Below are positions 51,920-60,798 of a stretch of DNA of 64,000 nucleotides, piece by piece (position 1 is the first letter of the stretch; every line of letters begins with the position of its first letter). Source of the DNA: Bariatricus massiliensis (lineage in GTDB: Bacteria > Bacillota > Clostridia > Lachnospirales > Lachnospiraceae). The stretch spans positions 1-64,000 of the forward strand of contig NZ_LT574838.1 of NCBI RefSeq assembly GCF_900086725.1, read 5' to 3'. A program made the position numbers and the translations under genes. The notes under the pieces were generated by a model. The model searched no databases. It was not told the DNA's origin and saw only the letters and a list, made by a program, of their open reading frames with translations.

Positions 51920-53161
51920 CTACATAAGCGCTTCCCGCAGAAGGGTAAGTGCTCTTACAACTGCATAGTCTCTGTTTTTTTCCCGGTTACCGGTAAACCG
52001 GTACTCTCTCACCGTGACTTCTCCGTGAACCGCGCAGCCGATATATACAAGACCCACCGGCTTTTCTTCAGTTCCTCCGCCCGGCCCTGCAATACCAGTA
52101 ACGCTCAAAGCCGCATCCGCCTTTGCCGCATCCGCCGCCCCAAGGGCCATCTCCTGTGCTGTCTGTCTGCTCACCGCCCCATACTGCTCCAGAGTCTCTT
52201 TTTTTACACCGAGAATTTTTTCCTTCGAGCCATTGGAATAGGTAATATACCCTTCCTTGTAGACTTCCGATGCTCCTGGCACATTTAAGATTCTGCCCGC
52301 CAGTTTGCCACCAGTACAGGACTCTGCAGTTGTCAAAGTCATTCCCTTCTCTTTGAGAAGCTCTACGATAGACTCTTCCAATGTCACGGACTCCTCTGTT
52401 GTATAGATGGAACTGCCAAAACGCTCATACATCTCGTCAATCATCGGGCGCATCAGCTTTTCCGCCTCTTCTTCAGATTTGGCTTTTGCGGTAACCCGGA
52501 AGTGCACCTCCCCTATTTTGGCATATGGCGCCAAAGTAGGATTAGACTGTCCCTCCATAAGGTCAGCCACCATAGTCTCCGCCCTGCTCTCACCGATACC
52601 GCAGATTTTCACCATATGGGAATAGATTCCTTCCGGCTGCAGCTTATTCAGATAGGGGGCAATATCCTGCTCGAACATCACCTTCATCTCATCCGGAGGA
52701 CCGGGTATGAGAATTGCCGCTTTTCCCCGCTCCTCATCCTCAATAATCAGGCCCGGCGCAGTCCCATTGTGATTGTCTATAACGATTGCCCCTTCAGGGA
52801 CCAATGCCTGTTTCCAATTATTTTCAGTAACTGCCCTGCTCTGAATCCGCTCAAAATAGTCCGCAATTCTCTTTTTAGAATGCTCATCCATATAAAGCTC
52901 CCTGCCGAAAACTCTGGCAGCCACTTCCTTCGTAAGATCGTCCTTCGTAGGCCCCAGCCCGCCTGTCAATATCACAATATCTGAACGGTCCACCGCTTGA
53001 CGGATTGCCTCTTCCATCCGCTCCTCATTATCCCCGACCACTGTCTGGTGATATAAAGAACAACCTAGCAGAGCGCATTTCTCTGCTAGGTAAGCCGCAT
53101 TGGTATTCACAATATTTCCGAGCAAAATCTCAGTCCCTACGGAAATCAATTCTACAACCAT
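51920..53161 (-). CDS. cinA: CinA-family protein
   Basis: A 413-residue protein. The N-terminal half is a molybdopterin-binding-like domain (G-T-E-I-L-L-G-N-I-V-N-T-N; G-G-L-G-P-T-K-D-D), which in family members has ADP-ribose pyrophosphatase activity. The C-terminal half is the CinA domain (T-T-A-E-S-C-T-G-G; S-V-T-G-I-A-G-P-G-G-G), a nicotinamide-nucleotide amidase in some species. It lies one base after pgsA, a classic Bacillota order. No recA follows. Confidence 0.94.
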   Translation of the reverse strand: MVVELISVGTEILLGNIVNTNAAYLAEKCALLGCSLYHQTVVGDNEERMEEAIRQAVDRSDIVILTGGLGPTKDDLTKEVAARVFGRELYMDEHSKKRIADYFERIQSRAVTENNWKQALVPEGAIVIDNHNGTAPGLIIEDEERGKAAILIPGPPDEMKVMFEQDIAPYLNKLQPEGIYSHMVKICGIGESRAETMVADLMEGQSNPTLAPYAKIGEVHFRVTAKAKSEEEAEKLMRPMIDEMYERFGSSIYTTEESVTLEESIVELLKEKGMTLTTAESCTGGKLAGRILNVPGASEVYKEGYITYSNGSKEKILGVKKETLEQYGAVSRQTAQEMALGAADAAKADAALSVTGIAGPGGGTEEKPVGLVYIGCAVHGEVTVREYRFTGNREKNRDYAVVRALTLLREALM

Positions 53162-53162
53162 T

Positions 53163-53705
53163 TTACATTCCTCCCTGTGTCAGCACCTGTTTATTCTTTG
53201 CCACATAATCTATCAGTGATATTATCGTAAGTATCAAGGATACCCATACGAGAACCGTCCCAATCACCGCAAACACATCGCCCAAATCGGCAATCAACAC
53301 AATAATCATGGCCATCTGAGACACCGTTTTGAACTTTCCCCAGTAGCTGGCAGCTATGACAATGCCGCTGTCGGACGCGACAAGCCGGAAACCGCTGATA
53401 ATAAATTCTCTGGCAATAATAATAATTACCACAATTACATTCAATTTATTCATAGATACAAGACAAATCATCGCAGTACAGACGAGAAGCTTGTCCGCCA
53501 GCGGATCCATGAACTTTCCAAAGTTAGTCACCAGATTATACTTTCTGGCAATCTTTCCATCCAGCAGATCCGTAAAGCTGGCCACACAGAATATCGCCAA
53601 AGCAATCCACTTATCAGGCGCTCCTGAAATATCAAACAACATAAATACCACAAAAAATGGAATCATAATCACTCTCAAAACCGTCAGCTTATTTGGTAAA
53701 TTCAT
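53163..53705 (-). CDS. pgsA: CDP-diacylglycerol-glycerol-3-phosphate 3-phosphatidyltransferase
   Basis: A 180-residue membrane enzyme that makes phosphatidylglycerol phosphate. The CDP-alcohol phosphotransferase motif is complete: D-G-K-I-A-R then G-K-F-M-D-P-L-A-D (residues about 48-70). Several hydrophobic helices follow. It overlaps rimO by four bases and precedes cinA. Confidence 0.95.
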   Translation of the reverse strand: MNLPNKLTVLRVIMIPFFVVFMLFDISGAPDKWIALAIFCVASFTDLLDGKIARKYNLVTNFGKFMDPLADKLLVCTAMICLVSMNKLNVIVVIIIIAREFIISGFRLVASDSGIVIAASYWGKFKTVSQMAMIIVLIADLGDVFAVIGTVLVWVSLILTIISLIDYVAKNKQVLTQGGM

Positions 53706-55042
53706 ATCAATTCTCCTATCAAATCATATTCCGTCGCGCCAATCACTTTGACTTTAGCAAAATCTCCGGACATCAGCTCCTCGTCCGTATTTACAAATAT
53801 AAGTCCGTCAACGTTAGGCGCATCCCTGTAGGTCCTTCCTACATAGGCATTTTCATCCGCTACCTTTCCTTCGATCATGACCAGCATTTCCCTGCCTATC
53901 ATCTCTTCAGCCTGTTCAAACACGATGTCCTGTTGAAGTTCCATCAGCTCTGCCTGACGCTCTGCCTTGACGTCCTCCTGTATTTGCTCCGGCATCTGTG
54001 CGGCCGGCGTATCTTCCTCCGGAGAGTATGTAAATACTCCCAGCCTGTCGAATTCCATCTCATCGACGAAATCCATCAGCTCTTCATGCTGCTCCTGTGT
54101 CTCACCCGGAAAACCGGTAATCAGTGTTGTCCTAAGCGTGATATCCGGGATCTCCTCCTGAAGCCTGCCGATAATGTCTTTCAACTGCTGCTTGGATGTC
54201 CTTCTTCCCATACGCTTTAGTATCTCATCGTTAGCATGCTGGATTGGCAAGTCCAGATAATGGCAGACTTTCGGTTCTTCCTTTATTACTTGAATCAGTT
54301 CCTCCGTTATCTCCTCCGGATAACAGTATAGAATCCGAATCCACCGCAGGCCGCTGATTGCAGAGAGTCTCCTGAGCAGTTCTGGAAGCTTCTTTTCTCC
54401 ATAGATATCGACCCCATAGAGCGTAGTCTCCTGCGCTACCAGAATCAGTTCTTTGACACCCTCTTCGGCAAGCTGCTCCGCCTCCTCAATCAGATGCTCC
54501 ATAGGTACACTCCGGAAATTCCCTCTGATTTTCGGAATAATACAGTATGTGCAGTGCTTATCGCAGCCTTCTGCTATCTTAAGGTAAGCAAAATGTCCTC
54601 CCGTTGTCACAAGCCTTCTTGTGTCCACCTCCGGCAGATAATCGATATCCTTCATCGTCAGCTTCGCGTCACCCCGCTCCATGGGGCTCTCGCTTAAGAT
54701 TCCCTCGATAACTTTTCCTATCTCTTCATAAGACGTAGTTCCAAGTACTGCGTCCACTTCCGGAATCTCCTCCAATATCTCGGATTGATATCGCTGCGCA
54801 AGGCATCCCGTCACAATCAGCGCCTTTAATCTACCGCCCTTTTTAAGCTCTGCCATCTCCAAAATGCTTTGTATACTTTCTTCCTTTGCATCATGTATAA
54901 AACAGCAGGTGTTGACAACAACAATGTCCGCCTGCGTCTCGTCGTCAGTCATCTGATGCCCATTGGCTGCAAGTATCCCAAGCATCACTTCCGTGTCCAC
55001 AAGATTCTTATCACACCCAAGCGAAATGAATAATACATTCAT
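53702..55042 (-). CDS. rimO: Ribosomal protein S12 methylthiotransferase
   Basis: A 446-residue radical SAM enzyme that adds a methylthio group to Asp of S12. The N-terminal domain holds three cysteines for one cluster (S-L-G-C-D-K-N, V-N-T-C-C, G-C-L-A-Q-R). The radical SAM motif is C-D-K-H-C-T-Y-C. A C-terminal TRAM domain binds substrate. ATG 55042; it overlaps pgsA. Confidence 0.96.
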   Translation of the reverse strand: MNVLFISLGCDKNLVDTEVMLGILAANGHQMTDDETQADIVVVNTCCFIHDAKEESIQSILEMAELKKGGRLKALIVTGCLAQRYQSEILEEIPEVDAVLGTTSYEEIGKVIEGILSESPMERGDAKLTMKDIDYLPEVDTRRLVTTGGHFAYLKIAEGCDKHCTYCIIPKIRGNFRSVPMEHLIEEAEQLAEEGVKELILVAQETTLYGVDIYGEKKLPELLRRLSAISGLRWIRILYCYPEEITEELIQVIKEEPKVCHYLDLPIQHANDEILKRMGRRTSKQQLKDIIGRLQEEIPDITLRTTLITGFPGETQEQHEELMDFVDEMEFDRLGVFTYSPEEDTPAAQMPEQIQEDVKAERQAELMELQQDIVFEQAEEMIGREMLVMIEGKVADENAYVGRTYRDAPNVDGLIFVNTDEELMSGDFAKVKVIGATEYDLIGELI

Positions 55043-55111
55043 AAACAGTTTCTCCTATATACTCAGCAAGGCAGATACAACAATCTGCATCTGCCTCCCT
55101 TATTCTCATTC

Positions 55112-55354
55112 TTAATTTTCTGTATCTTCTGCAACAATCTTAATTTTCCCGTTGTTCAGTTCATCAATAGCTACGGAAAGCGGTTTCTCCCCTGATTTAG
55201 TGCCTACAAGGGGCATCTCCCCGTCGATGAGCTGTCTTGCCCTCTTTGCTGTCGCAAGAACGATAGAATAACGGCTGTTGACAATCTTTGTGGCGCCCTC
55301 TTCCACGTCCTGATTTACTACCTGCATCAAATCTGTATAAGATGGATGTAACAT
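55112..55354 (-). CDS. rpoZ: RNA polymerase omega subunit
   Basis: An 80-residue protein matching omega: M-L-H-P-S-Y-T-D-L-M, then S-R-Y-S-I-V-L-A-T-A-K-R-A-R-Q-L and K-P-L-S-V-A-I-D-E-L. It assists assembly of the beta' subunit. It starts two bases after gmk. Confidence 0.95.
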   Translation of the reverse strand: MLHPSYTDLMQVVNQDVEEGATKIVNSRYSIVLATAKRARQLIDGEMPLVGTKSGEKPLSVAIDELNNGKIKIVAEDTEN

Positions 55355-55356
55355 GA

Positions 55357-55989
55357 TTATTGCTCCTTTCCCATTGCCTCTAATTCTTTTCTTATTCTGC
55401 TGATAAAGTCTCCATTGCGGAAAACTCTGTCATGTTCGGCTTGAATAATCCTGTGCATCTCCTGCACACAGGTCTCAAAATCATCATTATTCACCAAATA
55501 ATCGTACTTATCCATGCCTTGGGACTCTTCCACGGCACGCTCCAGTCTGGACTTGATTACGTCCATCGTCTCTGTCCCTCTGCCAATAAGCCTACGCTTT
55601 AGTTCCTCGGCACTTGGCGGCGTCACGAACAGCAGTAATGTATCCGGAAACTTCTCTTTTACCTTCAAGGCCCCCTGAATCTCAATCTCCAGAACAACAT
55701 CCTTTCCGGCCTGCAGCTGCTCCATCACATACGCCTTCGGCGTTCCGTAGTAATTATCTACGTACTTAGCATACTCTATAAGTTCTTCCTGCGCAATCAT
55801 TTTTTCAAATTCTTCCACAGTCCGAAAGAAATATTCTCTTCCGTCAGCCTCTCCATTTCTGGGATTCCTTGTGGTAGCAGAGATGGAAAGAGCATAATTG
55901 TCATACCGCTCCATCAATGCTTTCATAAGTGTTCCTTTCCCCGCTCCGGAGAAACCGGAGACTACAATGAGAATTCCTTTGTTATTCAT
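55357..55989 (-). CDS. gmk: Guanylate kinase
   Basis: A 210-residue enzyme that phosphorylates GMP to GDP. The P-loop is S-G-F-S-G-A-G-K-G-T (11-20). The GMP-binding region S-I-S-A-T-T-R-N-P-R and Y-Y-G-T-P-K follow, and the lid has S-R-L. It lies between yicC (74-base gap) and rpoZ. A remA/DUF370 gene, common between yicC and gmk in related genomes, is absent here. Confidence 0.97.
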   Translation of the reverse strand: MNNKGILIVVSGFSGAGKGTLMKALMERYDNYALSISATTRNPRNGEADGREYFFRTVEEFEKMIAQEELIEYAKYVDNYYGTPKAYVMEQLQAGKDVVLEIEIQGALKVKEKFPDTLLLFVTPPSAEELKRRLIGRGTETMDVIKSRLERAVEESQGMDKYDYLVNNDDFETCVQEMHRIIQAEHDRVFRNGDFISRIRKELEAMGKEQ

Positions 55990-56063
55990 ATTTCAACCGC
56001 ACTCCTGACTTTGATATAGAATGAATATTCATTTTATCACAAACATTTCCATTTTTCAAAGCT

Positions 56064-56942
56064 TTATTCAATATTCTGAATCTGTTCTCTGACTTTTTCT
56101 ATTTCTGTCTTTAAATCAATGGCATGATTGGAGACTTCCATGTCGTTGGCCTTAGATAAAATCGTATTGGCCTCTCTGTTCATCTCCTGTGCGATAAAGT
56201 CAAGCTTGCGTCCGATTCCTTCCTCTGACGCGAACGTCTCTTTCATATGTTTAATATGGCTTTTCAAGCGTACAATCTCCTCATCCGTGCAGATTTTGTC
56301 TGCGAATATAACAACTTCCGCGGCAATTCTGCCCTCATCCAGCTGAGTATCTGAAAGCAGTTCCTTCACTTTCGCTTCCAATTTACTTCTATATTCTGAG
56401 ATAATCTGCGGAGAACGCTCTTCGATATAGGAAACGCTTTCCAGCATTCCGTCAAGCTTAGCGATAATATCCTTCTTCAGGTTCTCTCCTTCTGCTTCTC
56501 TTGTCTCAACGAACTGAGTACAAGCGCCTTCCAGAGCCTTCTTAAGCCCACTCCAAAGCTCCTCTTCATCCACTACCTGCTCTTCCATCGTCAGGACCTC
56601 AGGACATCTGGCCAATGTGGACACTCTCATGTCATTGTCAAGGCTGAACTCATCCCTCATTCTTTTAAAATATTCTATATATTCGGTAGCCAAAGTCTGG
56701 TTATATTTTAATGAGACTTGACTTTCCGACATGTCCTCGTATGTGATAAAAATATCTACTTTGCCTCTCTGCACATACTTCTTCAGCAGGCTGCGAATGG
56801 ATGTCTCAAAAAAATTCAACTTCTTCGGCATCCGGATATTTACGTCTAAGTAACGGTGGTTCACTCCTTTCATTTCTACTGTAAACTTGCGTTCTGCCTC
56901 AGACACTTCACAGCGCCCAAAGCCTGTCATACTTTTTATCAT
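56064..56942 (-). CDS. YicC/YloC-family endoribonuclease
   Basis: A 292-residue protein with the family start M-I-K-S-M-T-G-F-G-R and a C-terminal DUF1732 segment (G-R-K-L-D-F-I-A-Q-E-M-N-R-E-A-N-T). Escherichia coli YicC was shown to act as an endoribonuclease. ATG 56942 follows GAGGG; an earlier in-frame start adds 14 unlike residues. First gene of the yicC-gmk-rpoZ-rimO-pgsA-cinA unit. Confidence 0.94.
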   Translation of the reverse strand: MIKSMTGFGRCEVSEAERKFTVEMKGVNHRYLDVNIRMPKKLNFFETSIRSLLKKYVQRGKVDIFITYEDMSESQVSLKYNQTLATEYIEYFKRMRDEFSLDNDMRVSTLARCPEVLTMEEQVVDEEELWSGLKKALEGACTQFVETREAEGENLKKDIIAKLDGMLESVSYIEERSPQIISEYRSKLEAKVKELLSDTQLDEGRIAAEVVIFADKICTDEEIVRLKSHIKHMKETFASEEGIGRKLDFIAQEMNREANTILSKANDMEVSNHAIDLKTEIEKVREQIQNIE

Positions 56943-56992
56943 CTGATTTACCCTCTTCTTAATGCCGCGCACGGCCTTTTTCACTGTATTTC

Positions 56993-57021
56993 ATTATAAT
57001 TCATTTGATATATCACGTCAA
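56993..57021 (-). promoter_or_regulatory. Promoter for the yicC-gmk-rpoZ operon
   Basis: Minus-strand TTGACG (57016-57021) and TATAAT (56993-56998) with a 17-base spacer, 51 bases before yicC. Confidence 0.8.
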
Positions 57022-57100
57022 CAGCAGAGGGCAAACTTCTCCTTCCACTGTCAGCCTACTTGTGATAAACTATATGAAACAAACGAAATGAGGTTTTATT

Positions 57101-58837
57101 ATGGCTTTTGATGGAATTACCATTGCAAATATTGTAAAAGAATTGAACGATACTATTCTAGACGGGAGAATCAATAAAATAGCGCAGCCGGAAGCCGACG
57201 AGCTTCTTCTTACAATCAAGACCCCCTCCCGGCAGCTCCGCCTGTGCATTTCCGCCAGCGCCTCTCTTCCTCTCATCTATCTGACGCAGGAAAATAAGCC
57301 GAGTCCCATGACCGCGCCGAATTTTTGTATGCTTTTGAGAAAATATATCAACAACGGGAGAATTGTTGCTATCTCTCAGCCAAAGCTGGAGCGTATTATC
57401 CACATCGACATCGAGCATCTGGACGAGCTGGGCGATCTGTGCCGCAAGACTTTAATCGTGGAAATTATGGGCAAACACAGCAACATCATTTTCTGCAATC
57501 ATGAAGGAATGATTATCGACAGTATCAAACATGTATCTGCCCAGATGAGTTCTGTCAGGGAGGTGCTTCCGGGAAGAACCTATTTCATACCTGATACCAT
57601 GAAAAAAGAAGACCCTTTGACGGTGGGACAGGATGCTTTTATCGAGGAGCTCACTACAAAGCCCATGCCGCTCGGCAAAGCAATCTACAGCAGTTTTACC
57701 GGGGTCAGTCCTGTCGTGGCTGAGGAAATCTGTTATTTGGCAGGAATGGATTCCGATATTTCTCCAAAAGAGTTGGACACGGACTTACTGTCGCATCTGT
57801 ATCGACAGTTTACCTATTATTTTGAACAGGTGAAAAACAACGAATTCACCCCCTGCATTTATTATAGCGGGACAGAACCGAAAGAATTCTCATCACTGCC
57901 TTTGACCCACTTTTCCGACTACAGGAAGGAAACTATGGATTCCATATCTCAGGTACTGAAAACCTACTATGCCTCCAGAGACGCCATTACCCGTATCCGT
58001 CAAAAATCTGCCGATTTACGGCGTATTGTCCAAACCGCTCTGGAGAGGAATCGCAAAAAATACGATTTACAGCAAAAGCAGTTAAAGGATACACTGAACC
58101 GTGAAAAATATAAAGTATACGGGGAGCTTCTCCACACTTACGGGTATAATCTGAAAGAGGGCGCAAAAGAGCTGGAAGCTTTGAATTACTATACAAACGA
58201 GATGATTAAAATTCCTCTTGATTCAAACAAGACACCTCAGGAGAACGCACAAAAGTATTTTGATAAGTATAATAAACAGAAGCGGACTTTTGAGGCTTTG
58301 ACTTCCTTGATAGAAGAGACCCATGACGAAATCACTTATCTGGAATCGATAAGCGCCGCTCTTGATATCGCCCGGGGCGAAGAGGATTTGGTGCAGATAA
58401 AAGAAGAGTTGACAGAGTCCGGATACATCCGCCGGAAGTTCACAAAGAAAAAGGTGAAAATAACCAGCAAACCTTTACATTACCTCTCCTCCGACGGTTA
58501 CCACATGTATGTAGGGAAAAATAACCTGCAGAACGACGAACTGACCTTTCACTTTGCAAATGGAAACGACTGGTGGTTCCACGCAAAAGGCGCCCCCGGC
58601 TCTCATGTGATTGTCAAAAGTGAAGGTGACGAACTGCCTGACCGCACCTTCGAAGAGGCGGGAAGGCTGGCCGCCCATTACTCCAAAAATTCCAACTCCC
58701 AGAAGGTGGAAATAGATTACGTTGAAAAAAAGCACGTCAAAAAGCCGAATGGCGGCAAACCCGGTTTCGTAGTGTACTATACCAACTATTCTTTGGTAAT
58801 TGATTCTGATATTTCGGGTATCAAAGAACTGGATTAA
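57101..58837 (+). CDS. rqcH: RqcH/NFACT ribosome quality-control protein
   Basis: A 578-residue protein with the NFACT-N domain (1-170), HhH-like and coiled-coil middle (about 270-430, strongly charged helices), and a C-terminal NFACT-R RNA-binding domain (G-N-D-W-W-F-H-A-K-G-A-P-G-S-H-V, about 488-503). Bacillus RqcH binds obstructed 50S subunits and adds C-terminal alanine tails using tRNA-Ala. At residues 97-98, where the Bacillus protein has the Asp-Arg pair needed for tRNA recruitment, this one has E-R. Older annotations call it a fibronectin-binding protein. It is on the plus strand with a weak binding site (GAGG) and its own terminator. Confidence 0.93.
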   Translation: MAFDGITIANIVKELNDTILDGRINKIAQPEADELLLTIKTPSRQLRLCISASASLPLIYLTQENKPSPMTAPNFCMLLRKYINNGRIVAISQPKLERIIHIDIEHLDELGDLCRKTLIVEIMGKHSNIIFCNHEGMIIDSIKHVSAQMSSVREVLPGRTYFIPDTMKKEDPLTVGQDAFIEELTTKPMPLGKAIYSSFTGVSPVVAEEICYLAGMDSDISPKELDTDLLSHLYRQFTYYFEQVKNNEFTPCIYYSGTEPKEFSSLPLTHFSDYRKETMDSISQVLKTYYASRDAITRIRQKSADLRRIVQTALERNRKKYDLQQKQLKDTLNREKYKVYGELLHTYGYNLKEGAKELEALNYYTNEMIKIPLDSNKTPQENAQKYFDKYNKQKRTFEALTSLIEETHDEITYLESISAALDIARGEEDLVQIKEELTESGYIRRKFTKKKVKITSKPLHYLSSDGYHMYVGKNNLQNDELTFHFANGNDWWFHAKGAPGSHVIVKSEGDELPDRTFEEAGRLAAHYSKNSNSQKVEIDYVEKKHVKKPNGGKPGFVVYYTNYSLVIDSDISGIKELD

Positions 58838-58856
58838 AGAGAATACAATTATTAAT

Positions 58857-58890
58857 AAAAGACACGGCCACAGCATGGTCGTGTCTTTTT
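58857..58890. terminator. Bidirectional terminator between rqcH and the pilin gene
   Basis: AAAAGACACGGCCA and TGGTCGTGTCTTTTT pair around a five-base loop with one mismatch and have A- and T-runs on both sides. It serves the convergent genes rqcH and the pilin-like gene. Confidence 0.85.
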
Positions 58891-58901
58891 GGATCGAAAA
58901 T

Positions 58902-59822
58902 TTATTTAACTGGAGCCCATTCACCATCTTCTTTCAGCAAATCATCTATTGTAAATTTAATGTCATCAACAAAGCCATAAGAAACTTTATTGGGAGAAGC
59001 TTCTGAATGTTTATGATAATAATATTTTCCATCATAATAAATAACTGCCGCCTGTGCATTTCCAGTACCGCCTTTTTTGTCAGCAACAAGAATCTGTTTA
59101 TTGTCCTGCGTTACTATTGGTTTCCAAACTGCCTCGCCCAGTTTATTCGAGTCTTGTATTCCCTGCAGATCTATCTGACTCCAATCAACTGCCGGAAATC
59201 CACCATATTTCTCCTGATACGCCGCCTGCAGCCGTTTACTTAAATGTTGTATATTTCCGTTAATACCATTCCCAAAATACTTTTCGTATTCCTTTTTTAT
59301 GTTTCCTTCCTCATCAAGAAAGGCAGCAACGTCATAGCTGTCCAGCTTCTGGTCAGAGACCCACTGTAAATATCCCGGCGCGTCGCTGGAATACTTAGCA
59401 TTTCCATCCTCTATCCAATACTGCGGCTCATGGTCCTTTTTATAATTTACTTCCGTTCCGTCCGTAGCCACATAAAGAAGCTGCGCAATCACTGCTTTTT
59501 CCCCAACAATTATGCTGCCTTTTAATTCTCCCGGAACCTCCGCCAAATTCAATATTGCATTAATCGTATCCGCCTGATTCAAAGATGTGCTCAAATCTGC
59601 CAGCTCTGTTCCTTCCGCCGCACCATACATTTCAGAAAGGCACGTCTGTGCAGCTTCTACTACCAGCCTGCATTCCGCTATCTTCGTCTTCTTTCTTGCC
59701 TTATCTATATAGCCCGTCAACGCTGGCACAAGTAAGGCAATTAAAATTGCCAATATTACCAGAACCACTATCAGTTCCACTAACGTAAATCCTTTTTTAT
59801 CCCTCAACAACTTTTTTCTCAT
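58902..59822 (-). CDS. Type IV pilin-like protein
   Basis: A 306-residue protein with a prepilin peptidase signal: basic leader, K-G-F-T-L-V-E-L (10-17) with the conserved Glu five residues after the cut, then a hydrophobic helix (I-V-V-L-V-I-L-A-I-L-I-A-L-L). The exposed part of about 260 residues is unusually large and has no recognised fold. No assembly ATPase, platform protein or prepilin peptidase is nearby, so it depends on machinery elsewhere. ATG 59822 has GAGG seven bases upstream. Confidence 0.85.
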   Translation of the reverse strand: MRKKLLRDKKGFTLVELIVVLVILAILIALLVPALTGYIDKARKKTKIAECRLVVEAAQTCLSEMYGAAEGTELADLSTSLNQADTINAILNLAEVPGELKGSIIVGEKAVIAQLLYVATDGTEVNYKKDHEPQYWIEDGNAKYSSDAPGYLQWVSDQKLDSYDVAAFLDEEGNIKKEYEKYFGNGINGNIQHLSKRLQAAYQEKYGGFPAVDWSQIDLQGIQDSNKLGEAVWKPIVTQDNKQILVADKKGGTGNAQAAVIYYDGKYYYHKHSEASPNKVSYGFVDDIKFTIDDLLKEDGEWAPVK

Positions 59823-59923
59823 ACCGCATCCTCATCTCCTGATATGTTATCATTTACTAATTTTAGCAAATGACTGGCGGCGGCACAAGAAAACTGTTGA
59901 AATTCACACATTTCTTGTATAAT

Positions 59924-60739
59924 CTAGCCGAGAGAAACCTCTTTTAGAAAAATGTGGTTGAATCTTTCCAATTCGTCGTAGACAATTCCATGACCGCTAT
60001 TCTCCAATTGATATAATTTAGACCCCGGTATGCTGTCATGCTGAATTTCTGCCAGCTCATTTGATACAACCGTATCTTTGCATCCGTGGATAATCGTGGT
60101 TGGCACATTCACGCTTAATAAGTCTTTTCTCCCGTCCTCATCACGGAGTGAGAACGCTGCCTGCACCGTACCAATACCAGAAGCAGAAAGGGCGATATCC
60201 TCGAACCAGTCTTTTACTGCTTCACTCTGGGGGCTGGCAAACAGCTGTTTATGGCTAAAGTCCCGTGCCAGCTGCGGACGGTCCGTCTCTGCCTGTTCAA
60301 TCAAGCCATCCACATATTCCCGAGTCAATCCGTACGGATATCCCGGCCTCCGTGTCCAGCTCGGCGCAGCAGCGGCCAATAGAATCAGCTTTCTGACACC
60401 ATATGCCCGATAATTGTTCATATAGCGAAGCACGATTGCACCGCCCATTGAAAACCCAACAAGTATAAAATGATACAACCCCATATAGCGGACAACTCGG
60501 TAAACATCAGCGGCCAAAGTATCGAAACTATACCCACATGCGGGTGCATCCGAATTTCCAAACCCTCTGATGTCCATAAGTATTACACGATAATTATGTT
60601 TCACTAAAAGATTGACCTGATATTCATACATTTCATGGGAGAGAGGCCATCCGTGCAGTAAAAAAACCGTCCTCTCACACTGTGGATTCAATACATATAC
60701 CGCCAGTTTCACCCCATCATCTGAATTGATAAAAAACAT
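59924..60739 (-). CDS. Alpha/beta hydrolase
   Basis: A 271-residue enzyme with the alpha/beta-hydrolase fold. The nucleophile elbow is G-F-S-M-G-G, the oxyanion segment L-L-H-G-W-P, the acid in I-I-H-G-C-K-D and the histidine in N-S-G-H-G. It resembles small esterases/haloperoxidase-like hydrolases. ATG 60739 follows GAGG; 15 earlier in-frame residues look non-coding. Substrate unknown. It lies between the pilin gene and the M23 peptidase. Confidence 0.88.
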   Translation of the reverse strand: MFFINSDDGVKLAVYVLNPQCERTVFLLHGWPLSHEMYEYQVNLLVKHNYRVILMDIRGFGNSDAPACGYSFDTLAADVYRVVRYMGLYHFILVGFSMGGAIVLRYMNNYRAYGVRKLILLAAAAPSWTRRPGYPYGLTREYVDGLIEQAETDRPQLARDFSHKQLFASPQSEAVKDWFEDIALSASGIGTVQAAFSLRDEDGRKDLLSVNVPTTIIHGCKDTVVSNELAEIQHDSIPGSKLYQLENSGHGIVYDELERFNHIFLKEVSLG

Positions 60740-60798
60740 AATTTCCTCTTCATTATTTTCTTTATCCTTATCATATGACAACATTTTTTATTTGCTAT

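Noticed and set aside
59888..59930. Plus-strand TTGAAA-15-TATAAT promoter-like pair
   Set aside because: Spacer is short and no plus-strand gene follows; probably chance in AT-rich sequence.
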